Shown here in pieces: positions 1 to 8,641 of a stretch of 64,000 nucleotides of DNA. A model generated the notes under the pieces. It ran no database searches. It had not been told where the DNA came from and worked only from the letters and a program-made list of their open reading frames with translations. The position numbers and the translations under genes were made by a program. Position 1 is the first letter of the stretch. Each line of letters opens with the position of its first letter. This stretch comes from Opitutales bacterium UBA5694 (GTDB lineage: Bacteria > Verrucomicrobiota > Verrucomicrobiia > Opitutales > Opitutaceae), in NCBI GenBank assembly GCA_002420185.1, contig DIHO01000020.1:79127-143126 (forward strand), given 5' to 3'.

Positions 1-717
1 AGACTCGTTTGTAAGTGGTTCCTGAATCGCACCAAGGCCCCAGCTATTGCCGTGATCGTCAGAGTAAATGATGTGCGATCGATAGGTTTTCGAATCTCTC
101 TCAGCAGTGATCCGATCGGAATGATTTGCGGGAATGACCAGGCGACCTTTGTGGGGACCTCGCGTCAGTTGAATGCCGTTTCCAGGACCAGTTGCATACC
201 AGCGCCAATCTTTCTTACGAAGGTGCGGAAGCTCTTTTGGCTTGGCCCAGGTTTTGCCATCATCATTCGAGTAGGTGATCCATGGTGAACGGGGATGCTC
301 GCTCTTCCCAGTCATGATGGCATCCTCGCTATCGCTTCCTAAATTCCATGTAAGTAATAGCCAGATAGTCCCTGTATCCAAATCTACAACCGGACATGGA
401 TTTCCACAGGTGTTATCCTTGTCGTCCCAAATCACTTCGATTCCGCTCCACGTTTTACCGCCATCTAGCGAGCGACGCATTATGAGATCGATATCGCCTT
501 TGTCGCCAGCCTCGCGCCCTTCTGCAAAAGCTAAAAGGGTTCCATCTTTGGTTTTGCAAATAGCGGGAATGCGGATGTTATTGTATCCATCCACTGCCTT
601 GCGAAAGAGGACTTGGGTCTCTATTGTTTTTTCTACTCCCCAAAGTAGCGTTCCGAAAGCTAATTGTGCGAAGAGTATCTTGGAAAAGATAAGAATAAAT
701 TTACACACTGATCTCAT
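1..717 (-). CDS. Sialidase (exo-alpha-sialidase, BNR repeat), 3' end beyond window
   Basis: The minus strand is open from an ATG at 717 to the window edge (239 codons, no stop), so the C-terminus is missing. The product starts with a hydrophobic signal segment (about residues 7-27), then an arginine-triad RIP motif in NNIRIPAI and three Asp-boxes (SLDGGKTWS, SNDDGKTWA, SDDHGNSWG), typical of GH33 sialidases that release terminal sialic acid. EGREAGDKGDIDL matches the conserved second part of the RIP region. It lies downstream of a broken sialidase and a mutarotase-symporter fusion on the same strand, which supports a role in sialic-acid scavenging. The catalytic Tyr/Glu region lies outside the window, so activity cannot be judged. 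Confidence 0.85.
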   Translation of the reverse strand, partial: MRSVCKFILIFSKILFAQLAFGTLLWGVEKTIETQVLFRKAVDGYNNIRIPAICKTKDGTLLAFAEGREAGDKGDIDLIMRRSLDGGKTWSGIEVIWDDKDNTCGNPCPVVDLDTGTIWLLLTWNLGSDSEDAIMTGKSEHPRSPWITYSNDDGKTWAKPKELPHLRKKDWRWYATGPGNGIQLTRGPHKGRLVIPANHSDRITAERDSKTYRSHIIYSDDHGNSWGLGAIQEPLTNES

Positions 718-794
718 CTATAGAATAGTTTCCAGAATTCTTCAAAGTTGTATATGAATGTACGTGTATTTAACGGTACCCAGCAGGTAAAAAA

Positions 795-2114
795 TCAGTC
801 TAGGAATGCTTTCCTTGTGGGGAATTTATCCAAATTTACTTCCCGGATTTGCAGGAAAACTACCCGTTCCCGGCGATGGGGACAGAAGATATTGATGACG
901 CCATCATCGATAAACGCATCTAAGTAGGACTTGTTGTAGTCTCGCCAAATATTGTCGAAAAAAGGCTCGAGAGCTGTCGCGAACACGAATTGCGGTTCGC
1001 TCCAGCTACGACCTCCATCCACAGAGGTCGCGAACCAGATTTCGGAGCGGTCGTAATTTTGAGATCGGTTGCCAGCAAGGTCAGCGGTTTGGATCTTAAT
1101 CCTATTATGGTGGAACACGATGAGTGTTTTGCCGTCGGACAACATAAAAAGCATAGGCGGTACATCGGGATGCACTAAAGGAGTAGGTTTGGGGTACGTC
1201 CACGGTTTGCCATCATCATCACTCCATGAACCCCAAAGATATCCCGTCGCCGTTCGCGTCATGAAAAAGATATTACCGTTACCTAGGTTAATAGGTCGGC
1301 ATTCATCCATACGATTAAATCCTTTGGCATACCAGCCCCCATGGCGTTGACCTGGCAACAGTTCCCAAGTCTGTCCTTGGTCTTCGCTCCACAACAAATA
1401 CTTTCGCGTCATTATTGGCTTGTATGACCAGTCGGCCTCGTGAGATCCAAGAAGCCAGGCACCCAAATCTGTTTCCGTCATGCACATAACGGACATACCG
1501 CGAAACTCAGGATCATTTTTAGGACGAATGATTCTCACTTCCGACCAGGTATGCCCATCATCGTAGCAGAAGCGATATCCGATGGGAGCGTTTTCCGACA
1601 ATCCGTGCGTCTAAGGTTCGTACATATCCCAAATCGGCTGTGTACCGAAGGCGTAGATACGGTCGGAACTCTTAGGGATAAACCGAATGAAACCGTGTTA
1701 GTTGTAATCGATATCAAAGGCAACCGTTGGGCCCTCCCAGGTTTTTCCTTTGTTGCTAGATCGGCAAGCCAGCATGTCATTGACCTTGCCTTCCCCGCGC
1801 TTACCGGCACCACCATAATATCCGCCGTCTGGAAACATCACCAGATAATCTCCTTTTGGCGTACTGGCGCCTCGAATTTCATATAAGCCTCGCTTAGCAT
1901 CACGAGCTCGGTGGATGATCTCGGCCTCTAAGTAGGGAGCTAAAACGATTCCTAGCTCCCGGTCCAATTTTAACGACCGTGGAAGTGCGTCCGTTTTGAA
2001 CTCGCGATCTTGAATTACAATGGATTCGGCAATGGTATTCGGGCTTTCCTTCATGTGAGCGGACCCCAAGAAGACCAAAAGGCAGTATATAGTTGTCAAC
2101 GTTTTATGGTTCAT
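795..2114 (-). pseudogene. Sialidase-like BNR protein interrupted by two in-frame stops
   Basis: From the ATG at 2114 (RBS-like AAGGAT just upstream; 4 bp after the stop of the symporter gene) one frame can be followed for 439 codons to the stop at 795, with a TAA at 1698-1700 (codon 139) and a TAG at 1611-1613 (codon 168). The piece between the stops (for example FIPKSSDRIYAFGTQP) and both flanks look like one continuous sialidase-family propeller: Asp-boxes SNKGKTWE, YDDGHTWSE, SEDQGQTWE and SVDGGRSWSE, and a start with signal-peptide character. No frameshift is needed. Each stop is one substitution from a sense codon. Most likely a recent pseudogene; readthrough or sequencing error cannot be excluded. 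A TTG at 1601 could restart the C-terminal 268 residues. Confidence 0.75.
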
Positions 2115-2118
2115 GGCT

Positions 2119-4692
2119 TTATCCTTTTTGTTGGCCTTGGACTTCTCTGGATACGAAAAGTGTCGCCAATGACCCAGTGCCGAAACAGATACCGATTCCG
2201 ACAAAGCCAAAAAGCAGCCCATTGAGATCGGTGAAGTACTTTACGAATACAATCGCGATCAGGCTACAGATTACGCCGATCCAGGCGTGGGTGGCATTAG
2301 CTTTTTTCGTAAGGACGCCGAGAAGAAATAGTCCGGCTAGCGGACTGGCGATTAGTCCCATGAGTCCAATGAGAAAGTCGAACATGTGACCAATATCCAT
2401 ACTGGCCATAATAATGGCGATCATGGTGCCCAATATTCCGAGGCCGCTAACGATTTTGCGGGCGAGTCGCAGCTGGTTCTCGTCGTCCCAATCGGACTTG
2501 AATCTACCTATAAAATCATTGGAAACTGCAGTGCATATGGAATGCATGCTGCTATCTAAGCTAGACATGGCAGCGGCAAATACACCTGCGATAACCAGGC
2601 CAGCCAAACCAGCGGGCATTTGATGAGCGACGAACCAAGGAAGGACTTGATCGTTTTTTTGGAGCGGACCCAGAAGATCCGGATTGGATTTGTAGAAAAC
2701 AAATAGAGCGATGCCCATTAAGGAGAAAATTAATGTCGCTGGAATGGCGAGCAAGGCATTGGTCCAGACGGCCTTCTTAGCCTCTCGTTCGGAGTTCGTA
2801 GTGAGGTAGCGTTGAACCACTGCTTGGTCTGACGTGTAGGGCACGAGCGCGTTAGAGAATATACCTCCGAGCATCAGGACCATGAATGAGTCGGTGGCCC
2901 AAGACCATTCGATGGGTGGCAGTTCGAATTTTCCGGCTTCTTTCCCGATTAAAACCAAAGTTGATAAGCCGCCATCTAAATTAGACACGACTATTCCAAG
3001 AGCGAGGAGAGCACCTCCTATAAGTACTACGACTTGCACAACGTCCGTCCAAATAACCGCTTTAATGCCTCCAAATGCGGTATACACGGTGGATATCATT
3101 CCCATCATGAGAATGCAGAGGGTTAGGTGGAATCCGGTGACCGCAGACAAGGCAAGTGCAGGAAGAAAGACTACAATCCCCATGCGTAACAGCTGGAAAA
3201 TAATAAAGGACGCACTGCCAAAAAGGCGCAGGCCGAGATCGAATCTATTTTCTAGAAATTGATAAGCAGTGACTGCGTTGATTCTTCGAAGTCGAGGAAT
3301 GTAGATCAAGGCGATAAGCGGTGCGACGATGAGAATACCGAAGTTTAATATTATCGCTGACCAGCTTGTCGCGTAGACACGAGCGGGAAGGGCGAGATAA
3401 GTAATCGCGCTCAAAGTCGTACCGAATATACTGATACCCGCCGCCCACCAAGGAATCAATCTTCCTCCCAAATAGAAATCCTCTGCCGTCTGCGTGCTGC
3501 GGGCACAGACAAATCCGATTGCGAGTAGGCTTCCAAGATACGCTATCAGTGTCGTCCAATTCAGAGCTCCAAAAGAGGCCGAGATTGGCGTGGCGGTGAG
3601 CTTCCAGATTATAGAAGAGCGTACGCGGGGGCGGATTTCCCCTGACGCTAAAATAAAATCGTCGTCCCATTTCGCGATCTGGGTGGTGACATGGTTCTGC
3701 GGCATCGTCCCCACCTTTTGCCAGCTATCGGTTAGAGCGTTGTACCCCCAGACCTGTTTTGGAAATCCGGGATGCTCATCCTTGAGTTCGTCCGCTGATT
3801 GAAATAGAGATCCATCCGCACCACCTATTATCAAAATGTGATTTTCTCCCACCGGGATCGCTTCGCCCGCCATCATGCATGCGGGCGAGTCCGCGAGCCG
3901 TTTCCAAGAAGCGCTAGACGAACTATAGCCGTAGGCGTCCTTTAAAAATTCGAGCTCGCCATTCTTGTCTTCGCGTCGACCGCTAAAAATATAAATCTGG
4001 TTCTCGCGTCCATTGTTCTGGGCAGCTAGAATATTAAATGCACGGGAAGGTCCTGGCCAGCTAGGCAATTCCTGCCACCCGAACGAGTCGTTCCCCTTTT
4101 TATCTAGGTCCAAGACCCAGAAATTTTTCATAGCCGTTGAAAGCTCATTTGTCTCGCTTCCACCGGCGAGATACACTTTTTGACCCAACGTAGTGGCCGC
4201 TCCATACACCAAGGTCGACGGAAGATTCGGTAAGTTTTCGCGTTGAACCGATTTAGTTGCTGAATTCCAAGTCAGTAAAAAGACTTCGTCATAGGTGTTC
4301 GAGGCATCGTTTCCCCCCATACAAAGCACCCCCAAATCCGTCGTCACGGAATTTCCGTATCCAATAGGTCGCGGCAGTTTTCCGCCGCTATGCCAGACAC
4401 CGGTTTTATCAAGCACCCAGATATCGTCATGCCAAATTTTGGCTTCTCCCCAGTAGGGTTTCGGGAAATTCGCTCCACCAGCCACGATGAGACTATCGTT
4501 GCTTACACCGACAAAGGGACCCGCAACACCTAAGGATTCAGACTGGTTACCGGAAGGTGGAAGTTCTGCAAATACTTTCCATTCGAGATAGCTTGGATCG
4601 CTCGAATCGTAGCCCCAAGATGGCTCTCCAATCGTCACCACTGATCCCATGAAAAAAAGTACTAGTAATTTATAACGTATTCTAAAAATCAT
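2119..4692 (-). CDS. Kelch mutarotase (NanM-like) fused to SSS-family sodium:solute symporter
   Basis: 857 residues from the ATG at 4692; a TTG 33 bp upstream in frame is a weaker option because the ATG begins a proper signal segment. Residues about 25-360 form a Kelch-type propeller with NanM-like repeats (VAGGANFP, LAGGSETNELS, IIGGADGSLF). Residues about 370-855 are a sodium:solute symporter with many membrane helices (YLGGRLIPWWAAG, WTDVVQVVVLIGGA, AAAMSSLDSSM). NanM-like mutarotases convert alpha- to beta-N-acetylneuraminate, and fusions of this kind are known in sialic-acid loci of other phyla; substrate here is inferred. The propeller is predicted outside the membrane, so it could present the right anomer to the transporter. 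It is directly followed by a sialidase (4 bp), in line with a sialic-acid operon. Confidence 0.85.
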   Translation of the reverse strand: MIFRIRYKLLVLFFMGSVVTIGEPSWGYDSSDPSYLEWKVFAELPPSGNQSESLGVAGPFVGVSNDSLIVAGGANFPKPYWGEAKIWHDDIWVLDKTGVWHSGGKLPRPIGYGNSVTTDLGVLCMGGNDASNTYDEVFLLTWNSATKSVQRENLPNLPSTLVYGAATTLGQKVYLAGGSETNELSTAMKNFWVLDLDKKGNDSFGWQELPSWPGPSRAFNILAAQNNGRENQIYIFSGRREDKNGELEFLKDAYGYSSSSASWKRLADSPACMMAGEAIPVGENHILIIGGADGSLFQSADELKDEHPGFPKQVWGYNALTDSWQKVGTMPQNHVTTQIAKWDDDFILASGEIRPRVRSSIIWKLTATPISASFGALNWTTLIAYLGSLLAIGFVCARSTQTAEDFYLGGRLIPWWAAGISIFGTTLSAITYLALPARVYATSWSAIILNFGILIVAPLIALIYIPRLRRINAVTAYQFLENRFDLGLRLFGSASFIIFQLLRMGIVVFLPALALSAVTGFHLTLCILMMGMISTVYTAFGGIKAVIWTDVVQVVVLIGGALLALGIVVSNLDGGLSTLVLIGKEAGKFELPPIEWSWATDSFMVLMLGGIFSNALVPYTSDQAVVQRYLTTNSEREAKKAVWTNALLAIPATLIFSLMGIALFVFYKSNPDLLGPLQKNDQVLPWFVAHQMPAGLAGLVIAGVFAAAMSSLDSSMHSICTAVSNDFIGRFKSDWDDENQLRLARKIVSGLGILGTMIAIIMASMDIGHMFDFLIGLMGLIASPLAGLFLLGVLTKKANATHAWIGVICSLIAIVFVKYFTDLNGLLFGFVGIGICFGTGSLATLFVSREVQGQQKG

Positions 4693-4776
4693 AACAAATT
4701 TAGAGTTTTGGGTATTTTGAGACAAATCAGAGAAGGTAATAGCGTAATCTTGAAGGAGGGATAATATTCAGCCGGC

Positions 4777-6228
4777 TCACCTTTTCTTCCAACTGTAATG
4801 TGAGGGGTCAAAAACGTAAGCTCCTTTTGTTGGCACTTCTTCCGCGTAGCGTTTAGGTAGCCAAGCTTTGAAGGGACGCACTAGCTTCGGGTGTTTTTCA
4901 ATTAGGTTTGTCCATTCATGGGGGTCGTTAACCCGGTCATACAGCTCCTCCCCTTTTCTTCCTTCGTCATACTGTATGTAGCTCCAATCCCTGGTACGGA
5001 TAGCCGTGTTGCCTTTCAAATAGTCGATGATTGCAGGATGTTTCCATTGAATTTTCGGATTCTTCAGCAAAGGCCCAATGTCGACCCCGTCCAAACCGGA
5101 GGGTACCGGCAATCTGCACAGCTTTGTAAGCGTCGGGAATAGGCAAGTCAGGTCTACTGGACTTTCCGTTTCCGAGCCAGCTTGCGTGACGCCTGGAACG
5201 ACCATAATGAAGGGGACATGGGTCGACCGTTCCCAAAGCGTATTTTTCGCATAGTGATCCTTTTCCCCGAATGCATACCCATGGTCGGACCAGAAAACGA
5301 CGATCGTGTTTTCCCGGTAGGCACTTTTATCGAAGGCATACATCAATTCCCCCACCATTGTATCCGCGTGTGCAATACTTGCTAAATATGACTGAACACA
5401 GTGCCGAAGATCATCGTATTCTTCGATCATTCGAAGATCGTTGCGCCGGTATTCAGCCATGATTTGACCCCCTTCGGGTATATCGTCCAAGTCCCCGGGT
5501 TTATTGATAGGAAGTTCGACTTTTTCCTTCGGTAACATGTCAAAATATTTCTGCGGAGCGTAGAATGGCAAATGAGGCTGGAAAATTCCAACTGCTAAGA
5601 AGAATGGATTCTCGTGATCCCGGGAAAGAAATTCACTGGCCCAACGCACCGTACGAGCATCACCCATTTCATTATCGTCTAATTCCATTGGGCCCCAATC
5701 GAGCGAATCGTTCGGGTGACGGGGCATGGTCGTAAGAAAACGACGATCCTCGCCACGACTTTTAAAATAATCCACAATTAGATCCTTATCCTGAACCAGA
5801 TCGAAATATTCATCCCATTGATCCGGTGGATTGAAACCAACCGTGTGGTGATGGACCTTGCCGCACCCTGCCGACGTATAGCCATGATTTCTAAAATAAT
5901 GGGGTAACGTCAATAAATTTGGATACGCCGGTCGCCACCAATGACCGTTACTGTACAAACCCGTTGTTGACGCACGTTTCCCTGTAAGGATTGCCGCCCT
6001 ACTTGGAGCACATTTCGGGCTTGGAGCGTGGGCGTTTTTAAAGAGTAATCCTCTTTCAGCCAAGGCATCAATGTTAGGCGTCGGAACCCTATCTGAACCG
6101 AGACAGCCCACCCAATCGTTCATATCGTCAACGGATATGAAGAGAACGTTTGGACGGGGCGTGACCGCGTCTAAGGATTGAAGAGTGAATGCCGAGTGGA
6201 GAATGAGGAGTATCTTAAAGAATTTCAT
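4777..6228 (-). CDS. Secreted sulfatase, iduronate-2-sulfatase-like
   Basis: 483 residues with a signal peptide (about 1-21). The type I sulfatase signature CAPSR at 73-77 supplies the Cys converted to formylglycine. Metal-binding Asp residues are seen in ISVDDMNDW (34-35) and in FWSDHGYAFGEKDHYAKN further on. The N-terminal pattern and the CAPSRAAILTGKRAST stretch resemble iduronate-2-sulfatase-like S1 enzymes, which remove 2-O-sulfate from uronic-acid polysaccharides; the true substrate is unknown. It is the first gene of the minus-strand sialic-acid block, 84 bp upstream of the mutarotase-symporter gene. No maturase gene is in the window. Confidence 0.88.
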   Translation of the reverse strand: MKFFKILLILHSAFTLQSLDAVTPRPNVLFISVDDMNDWVGCLGSDRVPTPNIDALAERGLLFKNAHAPSPKCAPSRAAILTGKRASTTGLYSNGHWWRPAYPNLLTLPHYFRNHGYTSAGCGKVHHHTVGFNPPDQWDEYFDLVQDKDLIVDYFKSRGEDRRFLTTMPRHPNDSLDWGPMELDDNEMGDARTVRWASEFLSRDHENPFFLAVGIFQPHLPFYAPQKYFDMLPKEKVELPINKPGDLDDIPEGGQIMAEYRRNDLRMIEEYDDLRHCVQSYLASIAHADTMVGELMYAFDKSAYRENTIVVFWSDHGYAFGEKDHYAKNTLWERSTHVPFIMVVPGVTQAGSETESPVDLTCLFPTLTKLCRLPVPSGLDGVDIGPLLKNPKIQWKHPAIIDYLKGNTAIRTRDWSYIQYDEGRKGEELYDRVNDPHEWTNLIEKHPKLVRPFKAWLPKRYAEEVPTKGAYVFDPSHYSWKKR

Positions 6229-6280
6229 TTTTTAGATTAGGGTAAATACCTCCGAACGTGCAACGGTAGTTTTATCTTGT

Positions 6281-6306
6281 ATCGCGGCACGCTCGGAGCG
6301 TCGCTA
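6281..6306. repeat. Short palindromic REP-like element
   Basis: An intergenic GC-rich stretch containing a perfect 6+1+6 palindrome, ACGCTCGGAGCGT, at 6289-6301, followed by CGCTAC. It lies just upstream of the sulfatase start and next to a gene remnant. The base composition is unlike the AT-rich flanks. It resembles two other palindromes in the window (24151-24222 and 60352-60373). Confidence 0.5.
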
Positions 6307-6346
6307 CTCTAAATAATATCGTTATTTCAATTTACATATGGCGTAG

Positions 6347-6544
6347 TTAAATTGTGGTTTCCCTCGATGACCCGATCGTAGGATCCATTTGTCCGTCAAC
6401 TTTACGAATTGCCTCGAGTTCAATCTGAAGATGTTTTTGGAAGAGACTTATATCGGCACTGTGGATCAGGAGGTTTGCTCCCATATCGAGGAACCTTCTC
6501 TGTTGCTCGACGCTGCCCCAAAAGTGGATTCCTGCCCTAATATC
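6347..6544 (-). pseudogene. 3' remnant of an HpcH/HpaI-family aldolase gene
   Basis: The minus frame ending with TAA at 6347-6349 translates to about 65 residues that look like the C-terminal end of an HpcH/HpaI aldolase: a GIHFWGS motif, then RRFLDMGANLLIHSAD and a final helix. The frame is stopped by TGA at 6545-6547, right after the end of the neighbouring propeller gene, so the rest of the enzyme (about 190 residues) is missing. Such aldolases cleave 2-keto-3-deoxy sugar acids. The fragment has no start and is a relic. Assignment is from motif memory, not a search. Confidence 0.65.
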
Positions 6545-6560
6545 TCACCCAAAAAAAGTT

Positions 6561-7616
6561 CTATGGTTTCTCCAAAATGAGATTTGCGAGATAAATTGCG
6601 GTGATAGATTCTCCATCCGAGTTTTTTTCGTGACTGGAATACCAGGATACAAGGCCGCTACCATCGTCGAGCTCGACAAATCCGGGATAGGAATTATCGC
6701 CGCCGCTGGGAAGTTCGACGATCGGGGAAAGAGCTTCGTCAGCCAGCCAATAGAGAGCTGTCTTTGTTCCGTTCTCGGTGTTTCGGCGTCCACCGACGAC
6801 ATATCGAGCGCCCCATCGGGCCAGCATAGGTCCACCAAGATAGGTCGGTAGATCCACAATCTTTTTTTCCGTCCAAGGAGGCGCTGCAGTGCCCAGTTGG
6901 GCCGTGTCAGACCCACATCGACTGATTGCTAGCAGGCTTCCGTTCTCTTCAAAGAGAAAGGCGGTTTCGTTTCCCCGGTCGGCTTGGAAAAGGGAATGAA
7001 ATCGCCAGTTCAATCCGTCTTCGCTTTCGAGCATGGCGGATTCGACGATCGAAGCTCCTCCTGCTCCGGTCTCCTGCTCCGAGTAGTTTCGCTTGCGGCG
7101 ACCACAGAGGTAAGCTTTCTCGCCATGGGTGGCCGCCCTCCAAATGTAGTGGCCATAAGTGCCTTCCAGCTGGGTGGGTTCGCTCCAGCTTTCGCCGCTT
7201 TCCGAATAGACAGCATATCCCAGATGCTTGTTGAGGTCGTAATCCTCACGCGGAAGGGTGTCGTCGCCACTCCACCAAGTTCCCGTGTAGGCAAAGAGCT
7301 TGTCTTGAAAAACCATGAAGTGAGGATCACGGGTATCGCGCCGCGGAACGGAAAAACGATGGACTTCTTTCCACTCCAGCGTGTCCGAGCTGCAAAGGAT
7401 TCGAATCGAAGACGTGGGATGTACCATGTGCCCATCAGGACAGCTGCGAAACGTGAGCCAGAATTTCCCCTTCCAACGAATTAGATCGGTGAACGCATTG
7501 TGCTCTCCGTTGTGATAAGCCAGACGAATATTCGTCACCTCAACTTGAGGAAGGGCATCAACAGCGTAAAGCTGGGATGTAAATCCGATGAGAAGAAAAA
7601 TCCAAGTTGGCATCAT
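6561..7616 (-). CDS. Secreted sialidase-like beta-propeller protein
   Basis: 351 residues with a signal peptide (MMPTWIFLLIGFTSQLYAVDA). Two ATG codons in tandem (7616 and 7613) make the start uncertain by one residue. The body has repeated propeller blades with degenerate Asp-box-like strands (SESGESWSE, SEDGLNWRF) and aromatic-rich loops. A clear arginine triad as in true sialidases is not obvious, so it may be a glycoside hydrolase-like or lectin-like propeller. Neighbours (sialidases, sulfatase) suggest a role on extracellular glycans. The exact function is not assigned. Confidence 0.7.
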   Translation of the reverse strand: MMPTWIFLLIGFTSQLYAVDALPQVEVTNIRLAYHNGEHNAFTDLIRWKGKFWLTFRSCPDGHMVHPTSSIRILCSSDTLEWKEVHRFSVPRRDTRDPHFMVFQDKLFAYTGTWWSGDDTLPREDYDLNKHLGYAVYSESGESWSEPTQLEGTYGHYIWRAATHGEKAYLCGRRKRNYSEQETGAGGASIVESAMLESEDGLNWRFHSLFQADRGNETAFLFEENGSLLAISRCGSDTAQLGTAAPPWTEKKIVDLPTYLGGPMLARWGARYVVGGRRNTENGTKTALYWLADEALSPIVELPSGGDNSYPGFVELDDGSGLVSWYSSHEKNSDGESITAIYLANLILEKP

Positions 7617-7879
7617 AATCCGAGTCTTAGAAATCGGGGCGATTTTGCAATCCTTGATTCGCGCGGGCTAACTAATAAGCATCCATTCTCTACCTAGAGA
7701 ATCTTATAACTAGCCTGTCCCTATTTTTAGGAACCTCTTTAAGGTCAGAACGTATAGTGTATTCGAAAATCAACTAGTAGTCAAAACACATTGAACCCTA
7801 ACTTTCAAAACGGAATGCGGTTGAAAGGCAATCTCTTAAGTTTGGGAGGACCGTCTCAACCCGCTTTTATGGGTTCACC

Positions 7880-8437
7880 TCATTGTTTCACAAATTTGAA
7901 GTAGTCGATGTCGCCAATGCTGTTTGAATCCCCTACGCTATCCATTAGGACTTTCATTCGGTACCCACCCTTTTCAAGTACAACATTCTTGTGAGTGATT
8001 AGCTTCAAGGTCCGCCAACTGCCGGTATCAGGCACATTGATGGGTCCCGTAACATTCTTGCCATTCATTTCGATATGGAACACGCCGCCTTTTCTATTAG
8101 AGGCGACCGGCATCTCGATGTGGTAAGTTCCTCTTTCCCTAACCTCTACTGTGTAAACCAGCCATTCGCCCTTTTTGGTCCAACCGATGCCGTGGCCATT
8201 GGAGGCATCCGGACGTTTCTCGATATCCACTCCAGTTTTATCCCGGTAATTTTCGCCGTGGTTCTCCCCATCGATATCGTAGTAGGCAATCCCCGATTTC
8301 CCTTCGTCCCAGTGTTCGGCTTCAATCAATCCGGGAATGGCATGTACCGTGCCATTGTAAGGTCTCGTTTCGGCGGCGTTTAAATAGGGGGTGATCAGTA
8401 AAAAGACTGCCTGTAAGATCAATCGGTATGTCTTCAT
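7880..8437 (-). CDS. Secreted stand-alone carbohydrate-binding module (CBM6/CBM35-like)
   Basis: 185 residues: signal peptide (about 1-21), then a single beta-sandwich module with features of CBM6/35-type domains: an early IPGLIEAEHWDEG segment, the NGHGIGWTKKGEWLVYTV stretch with the aromatic binding platform, and a late GDSNSIGDIDYFKF Ca-site-like strand. No catalytic domain is attached, which is unusual since such modules normally sit on enzymes. It may bind glycan at the surface or be the surviving part of a bigger enzyme, although it has its own signal peptide and a natural stop. It is divergent from the sulfatase at 8642, with a 204 bp shared upstream region. Confidence 0.75.
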   Translation of the reverse strand: MKTYRLILQAVFLLITPYLNAAETRPYNGTVHAIPGLIEAEHWDEGKSGIAYYDIDGENHGENYRDKTGVDIEKRPDASNGHGIGWTKKGEWLVYTVEVRERGTYHIEMPVASNRKGGVFHIEMNGKNVTGPINVPDTGSWRTLKLITHKNVVLEKGGYRMKVLMDSVGDSNSIGDIDYFKFVKQ

Positions 8438-8641
8438 GGTAGCTGAAGGCTATATCATTTATAAAACAGCAAGAAAGACAAAAAGAGCTTCTGCATTGTT
8501 AATGCTCATTCTTCTTGGCGAGCTAGACCATTAGCTTCTCCGTAAATACTAATTTCGAGCTTGGCCAAAGTTGGCAATCTTCCTCCGAGTGGCTAATCCG
8601 CTTGCAGACACTCACGCATAGACAAGGATAATCCCTTGAAA

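Noticed and set aside
6389..6580. 63-codon plus-strand ORF
   Set aside because: It is the antisense of the aldolase remnant and the propeller gene end; the minus-strand frame has recognisable motifs.
7858..7875. AACCC/GGGTT stem after the carbohydrate-binding module gene as a terminator
   Set aside because: Only 5 bp of stem and no U-run after it on the transcribed strand.
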